Origin: Mycoplasmatota bacterium
GTDB taxonomy: Bacteria > Bacillota_I > Bacilli_A > Izemoplasmatales > Hujiaoplasmataceae
Length of the DNA: 64,000 nt
Assembly: GCA_018622675.1 (NCBI GenBank)
Contig: CP076020.1
Span: forward strand, 620,001 to 684,000
Direction: 5' to 3'
Shown piece after piece: positions 36,195 to 45,995 of this stretch. The notes under the pieces are model-generated. The model searched no databases. It was not told the DNA's origin and saw only the letters and a program-made list of their open reading frames with translations. The first letter of the stretch is position 1. Every line of letters begins with the position of its first letter. Position numbers and translations under genes: made by a program.

Positions 36195-37316
36195 TTATAT
36201 ATTATTATTATTCCAATCGTCTATAAACTTAATAAGTTCATTAAAATTAGGACTGTCAGCATTTCTCACATAGTATCCACTGGTTGACATACCGGTTAAT
36301 AATGCTTCATTAGGTTTTAAACCTAATAGTAAGCCTGTCACAAAACCTGCATTAAAGTTATCACCTGCACCTGTTGTTAATTTAGGTTCAGCGATGTAAG
36401 GGCCAGATTCTTCATAATATACGCCATCATAAACAACACTAGAACGTTCAACGGGATGAACAACTACATAATCTATTTTTAAGTAATGATATAAAGCCTC
36501 ATTGACATCTTGTAGTGATTTGTCATTAATCTCATCTTTATTAAACAAACCTAATATTACAGCTACATCATAGGCTTCTTTTTTGTTAAGGCCAAGAGCA
36601 ACTCTAAAAAATGATCGGAATTCTTTTAGTAGATTTAAAGCTTCAATAATATCAGAATCTTCTCTTTTTTCAGGATCGGCTAAATCGATAAACATAATTG
36701 GTGATATTTCTTTTTTATCAAGTTTAGGCAGTATGTGTGCGATAATGTTTTTCCATATATCAGTCATATAAGGTATCATTGACCAGTTTACAGTCGCAAA
36801 TAAATCTGCTTCATTTAATAAATCTGTAAGTGTTTCTTCAGTGACTATATCCAGTAAATGATCATAGTTTACATTCGTTAAAGTATTCATTTTACCAACG
36901 ATTAATTTGCCATCATTAAATTCAACAGCCTGAGTATCACCATATTTTTCAATGGTATATACTTTTGCTTTTTCTTTTAAAGGTAAGAATACAGGATGAA
37001 TACTAGGATATCCTAAAGTTCCAATATAGGTCATACTAGGGTTATGTTTAGTAAGAGCATTACACATGATAGGACCATTACCACCTAGTTTAGTGTTTAT
37101 TGGAACGAACTCAATATTAGATGATAGTCCGCTTGCTCTTTCGATTTTTTTAGCAAAATCTTTTATTGTTTTCACACGAGTGAAATTTTTAGGGTCTTGT
37201 CTTTTATCTACTACATGGATAATTTCATCAACAAATCCATCAAATCCTAGTAACATATTAAACTTGCTTGGATCTTTAACTTTTAATTTATTAATTAGAT
37301 CAATTTTCTTTTTCAT
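36195..37316 (-). CDS. PfkB-family carbohydrate kinase
   Basis: A 373-residue ribokinase/PfkB-fold kinase. The N-terminal GFDGFVDEIIHVV and LGGNGPIMCNAL segments and the catalytic motif TTGAGDNFNAGF near residue 316 (GAGD with the base aspartate) support a sugar or nucleoside kinase. The substrate cannot be read from sequence. It is longer than typical ribokinases (about 310). It lies downstream of galM on the same strand but has its own strong promoter. Confidence 0.82.
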   Translation of the reverse strand: MKKKIDLINKLKVKDPSKFNMLLGFDGFVDEIIHVVDKRQDPKNFTRVKTIKDFAKKIERASGLSSNIEFVPINTKLGGNGPIMCNALTKHNPSMTYIGTLGYPSIHPVFLPLKEKAKVYTIEKYGDTQAVEFNDGKLIVGKMNTLTNVNYDHLLDIVTEETLTDLLNEADLFATVNWSMIPYMTDIWKNIIAHILPKLDKKEISPIMFIDLADPEKREDSDIIEALNLLKEFRSFFRVALGLNKKEAYDVAVILGLFNKDEINDKSLQDVNEALYHYLKIDYVVVHPVERSSVVYDGVYYEESGPYIAEPKLTTGAGDNFNAGFVTGLLLGLKPNEALLTGMSTSGYYVRNADSPNFNELIKFIDDWNNNNI

Positions 37317-37345
37317 AGTAACCTCACTTATTTTAACTTAATTTT

Positions 37346-37374
37346 ATTATAAACAATAATGAAAGATATATCAA
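37346..37374 (-). promoter_or_regulatory. Promoter of the PfkB kinase gene
   Basis: Minus strand: TTGATA, 17 nt, TATAAT, about 30 nt before the ATG. Confidence 0.8.
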
Positions 37375-37388
37375 ATTAATATGACAGC

Positions 37389-38399
37389 TTATTTCTTTAA
37401 AGAAAATTTAAAAATAATTTCTTCGTTATATGCTTGGGTTTTACTTAAATATGTTTTTGATGCATTATTATATGAAAATAAGTGTGGGCTTTTTTGGAAT
37501 TCAAAACAAACCCCATAATGCATTTTGTGATCATTTAAATGTTTAAGCGGTTGATCAGATATGTTATTGTGAGTGTAAAAAACCATGTGATCATAAGTCG
37601 AAAATATTTCTAATAACCTTTTGCTTGAAGGGTCATACATTGATGCTTTTGCATTGTCATTTATGTCCTTATCAAAATAAAAAATATCATCATAGCCTTG
37701 GTTTGGTGTGTTTTTCAATTTTTCTAAACATTTATCTAAAGCTTTAGATTTAGTAAAATCAAATAATTGATTTTCTAATAAAGTATGGGTACTTATTAAA
37801 TCTTTATCTAATTGATGAAATTTTTTGGTTTGAATATTGACGATATGATTTTTGATATCTGATTTTAAATTTCCAGAAAGATTAAAATAAGCATGATTAG
37901 TTAAATTGAAGAAGAAGTCGTTATGAGTTTCAACTTGGAAATTTATTTTGATTTGATTTTCTAAAATAGTGTAAATCACTTTAACTTCATATTGTAAATT
38001 AGAGAGAGAATCTTCAACATAAGTAAAAACAACTTCATGTTGATGGTTGTCATAGTTTATATCATAATTAAAATTTTTATATGATAAGGCTAGATTCGAA
38101 CTATGTAGTGTATGTTTTCCATCTTGGTTTTTATCTAGATTATAATGGTGGTTCTCAGTAATAAGTTCGCCGTTTCTTACTCTTCCAGCAATGGGACCTA
38201 TAGTTGCGTTTAAGAAAATAGAGTTATTAATATAATCTTCATCATTCTTGTATTCAAGTAAAATATCTTCAAATTCGCCCTTATAATTTTTAGTTTGAAT
38301 TTGTTTTATAGTTGCACCATAATTAATCAATTCAACTTTAATGAATTCATTTTCAATAAGTATACTATCAAAAAGCTCTCTTTTAACTACATGATACAT
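37389..38399 (-). CDS. galM: Aldose 1-epimerase (galactose mutarotase)
   Basis: A 336-residue mutarotase interconverting alpha and beta anomers of aldoses. The catalytic histidine segment FFNLTNHAYFNLSG near residue 166, HTLHSS, and a C-terminal GVCFEFQKSPH carrying the catalytic glutamate are visible. Its place among xylose and other sugar genes suggests a general role in sugar entry. It begins 16 nt after the upstream membrane-protein gene, so the two form an operon. Confidence 0.88.
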   Translation of the reverse strand: MYHVVKRELFDSILIENEFIKVELINYGATIKQIQTKNYKGEFEDILLEYKNDEDYINNSIFLNATIGPIAGRVRNGELITENHHYNLDKNQDGKHTLHSSNLALSYKNFNYDINYDNHQHEVVFTYVEDSLSNLQYEVKVIYTILENQIKINFQVETHNDFFFNLTNHAYFNLSGNLKSDIKNHIVNIQTKKFHQLDKDLISTHTLLENQLFDFTKSKALDKCLEKLKNTPNQGYDDIFYFDKDINDNAKASMYDPSSKRLLEIFSTYDHMVFYTHNNISDQPLKHLNDHKMHYGVCFEFQKSPHLFSYNNASKTYLSKTQAYNEEIIFKFSLKK

Positions 38400-38415
38400 T
38401 TAACTCTCTCCTCCT

Positions 38416-39096
38416 TTAAGAATCACTATCTATAGATAATATTTTAAAATAGAAAGCCATAATTGGACTTAAAGCAATGGTTAGTATAAAACTTCCTATA
38501 TCAACAGCCCCAAAAGATTGATCAATGTGATAGTAAGTTAAGAAACCAAATAATCCACCGATTCCAATACCTATAAGTTCAATAGTTAATCGTACGTAAG
38601 TAATCTTTTTTGCCTTGGTTATTTTCACAAACATTAGCATTAACTCGTCGAATACAAATGCAGGAAACTTCGATTTGACTATGAGTGTTAATCCAAGCGG
38701 TAATAAGAAAACCCCTATTATATAAAAGATGATTTGATAAACCAGTTGAGAAGCTTCACGGTCGTAAAATAATACAAAATTCCAAAAGTCAATAATAATA
38801 GCAACTAAGAAAATAGGCAAAAGCATAAATAGATATTTAAGATTTTTTCGATATGATATGACAATAGTCATGATGATGATGCTAACTAGAAAGGATACCA
38901 TTCCCATAGTTACCCATTCTAAACCTACATTCATATTCAAAAAATCTCTTACATTAATTGTCACAGTATCCCATGCACCATTACCTAATGTTGATGCTTT
39001 CATTAAATTGATTGCGAATCCAAGAACAAAGAAACCAGATAGATAGAAAATAATACTTGATTTTTTATCCTTTAAAAAATATTTTAATTTTAACAT
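38416..39096 (-). CDS. YczE/YyaS/YitT-type integral membrane protein
   Basis: A 226-residue protein with about five to six hydrophobic helices and no signal peptide. STLGNGAWDTVTINV in the first loop and the overall layout resemble the YczE/YyaS family of uncharacterised membrane proteins, whose function is unknown. It is the first gene of a two-gene transcript with galM. CGGAGG precedes the ATG. Confidence 0.65.
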   Translation of the reverse strand: MLKLKYFLKDKKSSIIFYLSGFFVLGFAINLMKASTLGNGAWDTVTINVRDFLNMNVGLEWVTMGMVSFLVSIIIMTIVISYRKNLKYLFMLLPIFLVAIIIDFWNFVLFYDREASQLVYQIIFYIIGVFLLPLGLTLIVKSKFPAFVFDELMLMFVKITKAKKITYVRLTIELIGIGIGGLFGFLTYYHIDQSFGAVDIGSFILTIALSPIMAFYFKILSIDSDS

Positions 39097-39148
39097 GTTA
39101 ACCTCCGATGTTATTTTTTCACTATATCAATGATATCATAAAACGATG

Positions 39149-39193
39149 AAAAAAAATAAAAAAAAGACTATTTAGTCATAACTAAATAATCTT
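39149..39193 (-). terminator. Intrinsic terminator of the aldo/keto reductase transcript
   Basis: On the minus strand, a 12-bp stem with one mismatch (arms around ACTAAATA / TATTTAGT, loop 4 nt) is followed by a long T-run (complement of 39149-39165). Confidence 0.85.
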
Positions 39194-39217
39194 AATGATA
39201 AAAAATTTTTTTAAATG

Positions 39218-40201
39218 TTACCAAAGGTGATGGACTGGTTTTTTAATGTATGTATCATATATTCTTTTTACTTCATCCATTTGTTCTTTAGTTAAATCAG
39301 GCATATCTACTGTTTCTACATTATTTACAATATGTGATTCCTTACTAGCACCAGGTATAACAGTACTCACAGCATCAAACATTAAAATATATTTTAGGGC
39401 ATATGGTGCTAAATTATCAGTTTTAAAGACTTTTTTCAGTTCAGAAACGGCTTTTAAACCTTGTTTAAAATCTACGCCACTAAAAGTTTCACCCTTATCA
39501 AAGGCTTCACCGTTACGATTGAAAGTGCGGTGATCATCTGGTCCGAAAGTAGTGTTTTCATCAAATTTACCAGTTAATAAGCCACTCGCTAATGGAACTC
39601 GAACAATGACTCCAATATTATTTTTTTTAGCTTCTTCAAAAAATAGTTCAGAAGGTCTAAGTCTAAACATATTAAAAATAATTTCAATGGCTTCTACACC
39701 AGGATAATTCATAGCTTTTAATCCTTCTTCAATACGTTCTACACTGACACCATAGTGTTTGATTAATCCTTCTTCTTTAAACTTATCCATGAAATCAAAA
39801 ACTTCAGGATTATAATAAACATCAGTTGGTGGACAATGCAATAATACCATGTCTAAAGCTTCAACATCTAATCTCTGACGGGATTGATTAATGAAGTCTC
39901 TAATGTTTTTTTCATTGTATCCTTCTGCATTATGGGGATCTAGTTGTCTTCCCGATTTAGTGATAATAAAAGGTTTTTTATCAACTGTTTTAATAAATTT
40001 TCCAATTGCTTTTTCACTATTTTGGTCTTGGTAGACATCAGCAGTATCAAAACAGTTAATACCTTTGTTGGTTGCAGAAGAAAGTGTGTTCTGAGCAACT
40101 TCATTATTAAAATCGTCACCCCATTTACCACCTAATTGCCATGTTCCTAATGAAATTTCTGAAATTTCTATACCTATTTTTCCGAATTTTCTATACTTCA
40201 T
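39218..40201 (-). CDS. Aldo/keto reductase
   Basis: A TIM-barrel NAD(P)H oxidoreductase of about 327 residues. The N-terminal ISLGTWQLGGKWG, the catalytic CFDTADVY (aspartate and tyrosine) near residue 50, the KSGRQ lysine and LLHCPP histidine are the usual tetrad context. It probably acts on a sugar or small aldehyde. I chose the second ATG (MKYRKFGKIG, family-typical) because AAAGGAG directly abuts the first ATG at 40213, leaving no spacing. Confidence 0.85.
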   Translation of the reverse strand: MKYRKFGKIGIEISEISLGTWQLGGKWGDDFNNEVAQNTLSSATNKGINCFDTADVYQDQNSEKAIGKFIKTVDKKPFIITKSGRQLDPHNAEGYNEKNIRDFINQSRQRLDVEALDMVLLHCPPTDVYYNPEVFDFMDKFKEEGLIKHYGVSVERIEEGLKAMNYPGVEAIEIIFNMFRLRPSELFFEEAKKNNIGVIVRVPLASGLLTGKFDENTTFGPDDHRTFNRNGEAFDKGETFSGVDFKQGLKAVSELKKVFKTDNLAPYALKYILMFDAVSTVIPGASKESHIVNNVETVDMPDLTKEQMDEVKRIYDTYIKKPVHHLW

Positions 40202-40232
40202 TTTATTATTCATCTCCTTTGTCTATAAATAA

Positions 40233-40261
40233 ATAATAACATAGTTGTATTTGATTATCAA
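40233..40261 (-). promoter_or_regulatory. Promoter of the aldo/keto reductase gene
   Basis: Minus strand: TTGATA, 17 nt, TATTAT with an extended TGt. A perfect TTGATATCAA palindrome lies just upstream at 40271-40280. Confidence 0.72.
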
Positions 40262-40378
40262 TTTTTTGAATTGATATCAAACGCTTATAATGAAAATTCA
40301 TCTTATAAATTTATTTTTAATGTCTTTGAAATGTTTATTAAAAAAACCATATTTACAAAACTTAATTTAAATGATAAA

Positions 40379-41548
40379 CTAAGTTGTGTTATTGTTCCTT
40401 TGAGGGACTTTGTAATTATCAATATCCAAGAATTCTTGGATTAAAATATGAGTCAAACCTAAGACATTAGTTTTCTTTTGAAAAGAAGATGTTGTTAAAA
40501 CTTCAAGATTCATTATTTGTGATTTTAAGTTATTTTTAATCATTGATATTGATTCAGGTATTCTATTGATTATTTTACTTTTAAGAATAATTGCTTGAGG
40601 GTTTAAGAATAAACTAATATTGTTGATGGCTGCACTGAGATAATTTATAAATTCCTTATAAACAATGATAGCGCTTTTATCGTTATTAAGATATTTGTCT
40701 ATAATTTCGTTTATACTTAGTTTTATATTTGTTAATTCTTTGTATTTTTCGATAATTGCCGTATCAGATATGTATCTTTCAAGGCACCCTTTATTACCGC
40801 AGACACATTGCTTGCCATTAGGAACGAGTACTGTATGTCCGATTTCACCTGCGTAACCGTCGTGTCCTGTATAAAGTTTATCTTCAATTACAATACCGGC
40901 ACCTACACCAATACCAATATTTAACGTGACTAGGTTAGGATAGTGAAAAGCGATCGTTTTTTCACCTAAAGCAGAGATATTAGCTTCATTTTCTACATGA
41001 GTTTTTAAACCAGTGTAGTCCTCTATTATTTTTTGTAGCTCAATATCCTTCCAAGAAGTGAAAGTTGCATACTTAATCTTTTTATTTTTTGATAAGATAC
41101 CATAGATTGCAACACCTACACCAATAACGCCGTATGTAGAATCATATGTATTTCTTTTTAGTTCATCTATTGTAGAAAGGATGTTTTTCAGATAGTCATT
41201 AAAATCTGTACTTAATGCTTTAGTTGAAATTTCAAAAAGAATTTCTCCATATAGATTGGCAACAACACCATATATAACATCAGTTAATAACTCAATACTG
41301 ATGATTCGACCGGCGTTTTTATTTAAAGCAATTACTTTTGCACTTCGACCACTCGTTTTATAACGTTCATCAGTTTCAATGACAATGTTTTTCTCAATCA
41401 ATTCATTAATGATTGATGATACAGTTGCTTTGTTTAAAGTCGTTTTTTTAGATAATTGTACTCGTGAAGTTTCTCTTAATTCAACAAGTTTTTCTATAAC
41501 AAGTTTTTTGTTTTGAACTTTATTGAATTTTGAGTTATGTGTTTTCAT
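40379..41548 (-). CDS. xylR: ROK-family transcriptional repressor (XylR-type)
   Basis: A 389-residue ROK regulator. It has an N-terminal winged helix (about 15-65, LNKATVSSIINELIEKN) and a sugar-kinase-like domain with GIGVGAGIVIEDKLYTGHDGYAGEIGH and the zinc motif CVCGNKGCLE near residue 253. It is divergent from xylA, which is the standard XylR arrangement, so it should repress the xyl operon until xylose binds. AAAGGAT precedes the ATG. Confidence 0.87.
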   Translation of the reverse strand: MKTHNSKFNKVQNKKLVIEKLVELRETSRVQLSKKTTLNKATVSSIINELIEKNIVIETDERYKTSGRSAKVIALNKNAGRIISIELLTDVIYGVVANLYGEILFEISTKALSTDFNDYLKNILSTIDELKRNTYDSTYGVIGVGVAIYGILSKNKKIKYATFTSWKDIELQKIIEDYTGLKTHVENEANISALGEKTIAFHYPNLVTLNIGIGVGAGIVIEDKLYTGHDGYAGEIGHTVLVPNGKQCVCGNKGCLERYISDTAIIEKYKELTNIKLSINEIIDKYLNNDKSAIIVYKEFINYLSAAINNISLFLNPQAIILKSKIINRIPESISMIKNNLKSQIMNLEVLTTSSFQKKTNVLGLTHILIQEFLDIDNYKVPQRNNNTT

Positions 41549-41584
41549 AAAATCAATCCTTTCTAGAGACTGCTTGATAAAGTG

Positions 41585-41613
41585 AATATATCATAAAAAA
41601 ATAAGTTATTCAA
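41585..41613 (-). promoter_or_regulatory. xylR promoter
   Basis: Minus strand: TTGAAT, 17 nt, TATATT with an extended TGa. It overlaps the upstream region of xylA. Confidence 0.72.
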
Positions 41614-41629
41614 TTATAAAAATATAATT
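41612..41629 (+). promoter_or_regulatory. Candidate XylR operator at the xylA -10 region
   Basis: AATTATA-AAAA-TATAATT, a perfect 7-bp inverted repeat. It overlaps the only TATAAT (41623-41628) before xylA and abuts the xylR -35 box. AT-rich, so chance symmetry is possible. Confidence 0.45.
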
Positions 41630-41647
41630 TTAAAAGGAGATTTAAAA

Positions 41648-42967
41648 ATGGAATATTTAAAAGAAATACCAAAAATTAATTATGAAGGTTCTAAAAGTAA
41701 GAACCCTTTAGCTTACAAGTATTACAATCCTGAAGAAGTAATCTTAGGAAAGAAAATGAAAGATCATCTTAAGTTTTCTATGGCATATTGGCACACGCTA
41801 GTAGCTGATGGAACTGATCCTTTTGGGGATGGAACCATGGAAAGACCTTGGGATGAAGAAACAACAGATCCGTTAGAACGAGCTAAAATTCGTGTTAGAG
41901 TAGCATTTGAATTTATGGAAAAAATGGGCATCGAATATTTTGCTTTTCATGACAGAGACATTGCACCTGAAGGAGAAACTTTAGAGGAATCTAATAAAAA
42001 CTTAGATGTAGTTGTAGATGTTATTGAAAAAGAAATGAAGAGAACAGGTATTAAGCTATTATGGGGAACAGCAAACCTTTTTGCAAATAAAAGATTTGTA
42101 AATGGTGCTTCAACTAGCCCTAATGCTGATATATTTGCTTTTGCTGCTGCTCAAGTGAAAAAAGCGATGGAAATCACTCATCGTCTAGGTGGTGCTGGTT
42201 ATACATTCTGGGGTGGTAGAGAAGGTTATGAAACTCTATTAAATACAGATATGAAATTGGAACAAGATAATTTTGCAAGATTTTTACATATGGCTGTAGA
42301 TTATGCTAAAGAAATTGGTTTCAAAGGACAATTTTATATTGAACCTAAACCAAAAGAACCAACTAAACACCAATATGATTTCGATAGTGCAACTGTTCTT
42401 TCTTTCTTAAGAAAATATGACTTAATGGGCCATTTCAAGCTAAATATTGAAACAAATCATGCAACATTAGCTGGTCACACAATGAATCATGAAGTTAGAT
42501 TAGCTGTAGATAATGATTCGTTAGGAAGTGTAGATGCTAATCAAGGTGACTTATTACTTGGATGGGATACAGATCAATTCCCTACTAATGTATATGATAC
42601 AACTTTGACTATGTATGAAATTATAAGAGGTGGCGGATTCACTACTGGTGGTTTAAACTTTGATTCAAAAGTGCGAAGAGCTTCATTTACTGTTGAAGAT
42701 TTAGCATATGCACATATCGCCGGAATGGATACTTATGCAATTGGATTAAGAGTTGCTGCTAAATTATGGGAAGACAAAGCCATCGAAGATATTCTTGATA
42801 AAAGATATGCATCATATAAAGATGGTATTGGATTAGACATCGTAAATAAAAAAGTAGGATTTAAAGAACTAGAAGAATACATTTTGAATAAAAAAGAATT
42901 AGATAGTAACGACTCTGGTAGACAAGAATTAATTGAATCTATAATTAATCAATACATAATAGGATAA
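41648..42967 (+). CDS. xylA: Xylose isomerase
   Basis: A 439-residue isomerase converting D-xylose to D-xylulose. The catalytic [12 protein letters not shown] near residue 99, [12 protein letters not shown] near 192, [14 protein letters not shown] near 234 and metal-site DTDQFPTN are all present. Length matches the group II enzymes of Bacillota and Thermotoga. AAAGGAG precedes the ATG. First gene of xylABGHF. Confidence 0.96.
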   Translation: MEYLKEIPKINYEGSKSKNPLAYKYYNPEEVILGKKMKDHLKFSMAYWHTLVADGTDPFGDGTMERPWDEETTDPLERAKIRVRVAFEFMEKMGIEYFAFHDRDIAPEGETLEESNKNLDVVVDVIEKEMKRTGIKLLWGTANLFANKRFVNGASTSPNADIFAFAAAQVKKAMEITHRLGGAGYTFWGGREGYETLLNTDMKLEQDNFARFLHMAVDYAKEIGFKGQFYIEPKPKEPTKHQYDFDSATVLSFLRKYDLMGHFKLNIETNHATLAGHTMNHEVRLAVDNDSLGSVDANQGDLLLGWDTDQFPTNVYDTTLTMYEIIRGGGFTTGGLNFDSKVRRASFTVEDLAYAHIAGMDTYAIGLRVAAKLWEDKAIEDILDKRYASYKDGIGLDIVNKKVGFKELEEYILNKKELDSNDSGRQELIESIINQYIIG

Positions 42968-42972
42968 TAAAG

Positions 42973-44442
42973 ATGTATATTGGTATAGATTTAGGAACTT
43001 CTAGTGTAAAACTTATTTTAGTAAATAAGTTTGGTGAGGTTATAAAATCTGTAATAAGAGATTATGATTTAATTATACCGAAAAGTTCTTGGGCTGAACA
43101 AGATCCAAATCTTTGGTATAGCCAAAGTATAGATGGATTAAAAGAACTAGTAAGTGGTTATGAAAACCAAATTGAAGCTGTAAGTTTCTCAGGACAAATG
43201 CATGGACTTGTCATTTTAGATGAAAATGACAATGTATTAAGACCTGCAATCTTATGGAATGACCAAAGAACGTTGGAAGAAGTAGATTTTCTAAACAATG
43301 AGGTTGGAGTAGATACACTTATTAATGAGACTGGTAATATTGCTTTAACTGGCTTAACAGCACCTAAGATATTATGGGTAAAAAAACATGAACCTGAAAT
43401 ATTTAAAAAGATATCGAAAATTATGTTACCCAAAGATTATTTAGCTTATAAATTATCTGGTGTGTTTGCCACAGATGTCTCTGATGTATCAGGTACTCTA
43501 TATTATGATGTAAAAAACAAAAAATATAGTCAACAAATATTAGACATTATGGGGGTTGTTCCTTCTCAACTCCCAAAAGTCTATGAAAGTTTCGAAAAAA
43601 TTGGTAGTTTAAAGAAGGATATAATAAAGAATGTTCATTTTGAAAAAGATGTAAGCGTTATTATTGGCGGTGGTGACCAAGCGGTAGGCGCTGTGGGCGT
43701 TGGAATAGTTGAAGGGGGAAAAGCAAGCATTTCTCTAGGGACTAGTGGAGTTATTTTTGTCGCTTCCGATAAATTCAAAGTAGATACACAAAGTCATTTT
43801 CAGTCTTATTGCCACACAAATGGTAATTATCATATAATGAGTGTCATGTTAAATGCAGCTGGCGCTTTAAAATGGTGGTCTGAAAAGGTTTTTAATGATA
43901 AAAACTATGATTTATATTTTAAAGGTGTTAATGAATCTGATATAAATAATAATTTATTTTTCCTTCCTTATTTAAGTGGGGAAAGAGCACCTATAAATGA
44001 TCCTAAAGCTCAAGGTGTTTTTCTTGGACTTGATTTATCTCACTCTAAAAAAGATTTAGATAGAGCGGTTATTGAGGGTATCACTTTTGCTCTTAAACAA
44101 TCATTTATGAAAATACAAGACTTAGGCATTGACATACCATCAGTGAGAATCACAGGTGGGGGAGCTAAAAGTGAAATTTGGGCACAAATGATTGCAGATA
44201 TACTTGGTGTTGAAGTATATACGATGGAAAACGAAGAAGGTCCTGCTTTAGGTGCTGCAATATTAGCAATGGTAGGAGACGGAGTATATAAAAATGTACA
44301 AGAAGCTTGTCAAAATATTGTAAAATTAGGCAAGCATTATGCACAAAACGAAAAAAACTTTAAAATTTATGAAAAAAAATATAAAAAATTTGTTATAATA
44401 TACCCAAGAGTGAAAACGCTTTTCTTGAGTGATGATGAATAG
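42973..44442 (+). CDS. xylB: Xylulokinase
   Basis: A 489-residue FGGY-family kinase phosphorylating xylulose for the pentose phosphate pathway. The phosphate motif IGIDLGTSSVK, SFSGQMHGLV, ILWNDQR and ITGGGAKSEIW are present. It begins 5 nt after xylA. Its last 60 nt carry a promoter-like extended -10 and a cre-like sequence that may drive the transporter genes separately. Confidence 0.94.
   Translation: MYIGIDLGTSSVKLILVNKFGEVIKSVIRDYDLIIPKSSWAEQDPNLWYSQSIDGLKELVSGYENQIEAVSFSGQMHGLVILDENDNVLRPAILWNDQRTLEEVDFLNNEVGVDTLINETGNIALTGLTAPKILWVKKHEPEIFKKISKIMLPKDYLAYKLSGVFATDVSDVSGTLYYDVKNKKYSQQILDIMGVVPSQLPKVYESFEKIGSLKKDIIKNVHFEKDVSVIIGGGDQAVGAVGVGIVEGGKASISLGTSGVIFVASDKFKVDTQSHFQSYCHTNGNYHIMSVMLNAAGALKWWSEKVFNDKNYDLYFKGVNESDINNNLFFLPYLSGERAPINDPKAQGVFLGLDLSHSKKDLDRAVIEGITFALKQSFMKIQDLGIDIPSVRITGGGAKSEIWAQMIADILGVEVYTMENEEGPALGAAILAMVGDGVYKNVQEACQNIVKLGKHYAQNEKNFKIYEKKYKKFVIIYPRVKTLFLSDDE
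44391..44424 (+). promoter_or_regulatory. Internal promoter-like element with downstream cre-like site, upstream of xylG
   Basis: TGtTATAAT (44391-44399) inside the xylB 3' end has no good -35. TGAAAACGCTTTTC (44411-44424) matches the cre consensus at 12 of 14 positions and would lie at about +5 to +18 of such a promoter. Confidence 0.5.
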
Positions 44443-44453
44443 AGGTGAATTAA

Positions 44454-45983
44454 TTGTCTGAAAATAATAAAATACTAGTAATGAGATCTATCACAAAAAC
44501 ATTTCCAGGGGTAAGGGCTTTAGACGAAGTTGATATTCATGTCGATAAAGGTGAAATACATTTTATTGTAGGCGAAAATGGTGCAGGAAAATCAACATTA
44601 ATGAAAGTTCTTAGTGGTATTTATCCTCATGGAACATATTCAGGCGACATTGTTTATGATAATGAGATTCAAACCTTTAGTGGCATTAAAGAATCCGTTA
44701 ATAAAGGTATCGTTATTATAAACCAAGAGTTAGCTTTGTTTCCCGATCTTTCAGTATTCGAAAATGTTTATGTTGGACACGAAGTAACAAATGGTAATGG
44801 TATTATAGATTGGATAAAAACCAAAAGTTTAGCTAAAGAGTATCTTGATATGGTTGGACTAAAGGTTGATTTAGATCAGTTGGTTGGAACACTTGGAGTT
44901 GGTAAACAACAATTGATAGAAATTGCTAAGGCGCTTAGTCAAGATGTTAAGTTACTCATACTTGATGAACCAACTGCTGCATTAAATGAAAATGATAGTG
45001 AAAAATTACTTAATTTACTCTGTGAACTAAAAAATAAAAAAGGTATTACTTCAATTATGATTTCTCATAAATTAAAAGAAGTAGAAGCCATAGCTGATTC
45101 TGTCACTGTTATTCGAGATGGAAAAGTAATAACACGGATGGATCAAAGTGAAATTAATCAGAATGAAATCATCAAACACATGGTTGGTAGAGAAATCGAT
45201 GATATATATCCTAAAAGAAAAAAATTTGTAGATGGTGATGTTGTTTTAGAAACAGTCCACTTCAGTGCATTTGATAATGGTTTAAATAGATATATCATAA
45301 ATGATGTTAATATAAAATTAAAAAAAGGAGAAGTTGTTGGGCTGGCCGGATTAATGGGTGCTGGACGAACTGAGCTTGCTCATAGTATTTTTGGCAATGT
45401 AAACAAATACACTTTATCAGGTGGTATACTTGTAAATGGGAATGCCGTTAAAATGCACCATCCACAAGATGCTATTAAAAATGGTATTGCTTATGTTTCT
45501 GAGGATAGAAAAACCGATGGTTTAATTTTGATTGAAGACTTAGGTCAAAACATTACATTATCAAATTTATTTAAAATTTCCAAAAGAGGAATTATAGACT
45601 ATTTTAAACAATCTTTCTATGCTGATAAATATGTAAAGGATTTAAATATTAAAACACCTTCTATTTATCAAAAACTAAGAAATTTGAGTGGTGGTAACCA
45701 ACAAAAAGTACAGGTAGCTAAATGGTTGTTTGCTAATCCTAACATTTTAATTTTAGATGAACCGACTCGAGGGATTGATGTTGGAGCTAAATATGAGATT
45801 TACACAATTATCAATGAATTAGTAGAACAAGGAATGAGTATTTTAGTTATATCTTCTGAATTGCCTGAAATTTTAGGTATATGTGATAGAATATATGTAA
45901 TCGCAGAAGGAAATCAAACTGCTGAATTTAATATAGATGATGCAACGCCAGAAGAGATTATGAAAAAGGCTACTTTAGTATAG
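44454..45983 (+). CDS. xylG: Xylose ABC transporter, ATP-binding protein
   Basis: A 509-residue protein with two fused ABC domains, the form used by monosaccharide importers. Domain 1: GENGAGKST, LGVGKQQ signature, LLILDEPTAAL. Domain 2: degenerate Walker A GLMGAGRTE, LSGGNQQK signature, LILDEPTRGIDVGAK. It starts at TTG 44454, 5 nt after AGGTGA, the same start pattern as elsewhere in this window. Between xylB and xylH. Confidence 0.9.
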   Translation: MSENNKILVMRSITKTFPGVRALDEVDIHVDKGEIHFIVGENGAGKSTLMKVLSGIYPHGTYSGDIVYDNEIQTFSGIKESVNKGIVIINQELALFPDLSVFENVYVGHEVTNGNGIIDWIKTKSLAKEYLDMVGLKVDLDQLVGTLGVGKQQLIEIAKALSQDVKLLILDEPTAALNENDSEKLLNLLCELKNKKGITSIMISHKLKEVEAIADSVTVIRDGKVITRMDQSEINQNEIIKHMVGREIDDIYPKRKKFVDGDVVLETVHFSAFDNGLNRYIINDVNIKLKKGEVVGLAGLMGAGRTELAHSIFGNVNKYTLSGGILVNGNAVKMHHPQDAIKNGIAYVSEDRKTDGLILIEDLGQNITLSNLFKISKRGIIDYFKQSFYADKYVKDLNIKTPSIYQKLRNLSGGNQQKVQVAKWLFANPNILILDEPTRGIDVGAKYEIYTIINELVEQGMSILVISSELPEILGICDRIYVIAEGNQTAEFNIDDATPEEIMKKATLV

Positions 45984-45995
45984 GAGGATCAGAAA

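Noticed and set aside
39944-40135. Open frame opposite the aldo/keto reductase
   Set aside because: It lies wholly within a well-supported gene on the other strand and shows no recognisable family.
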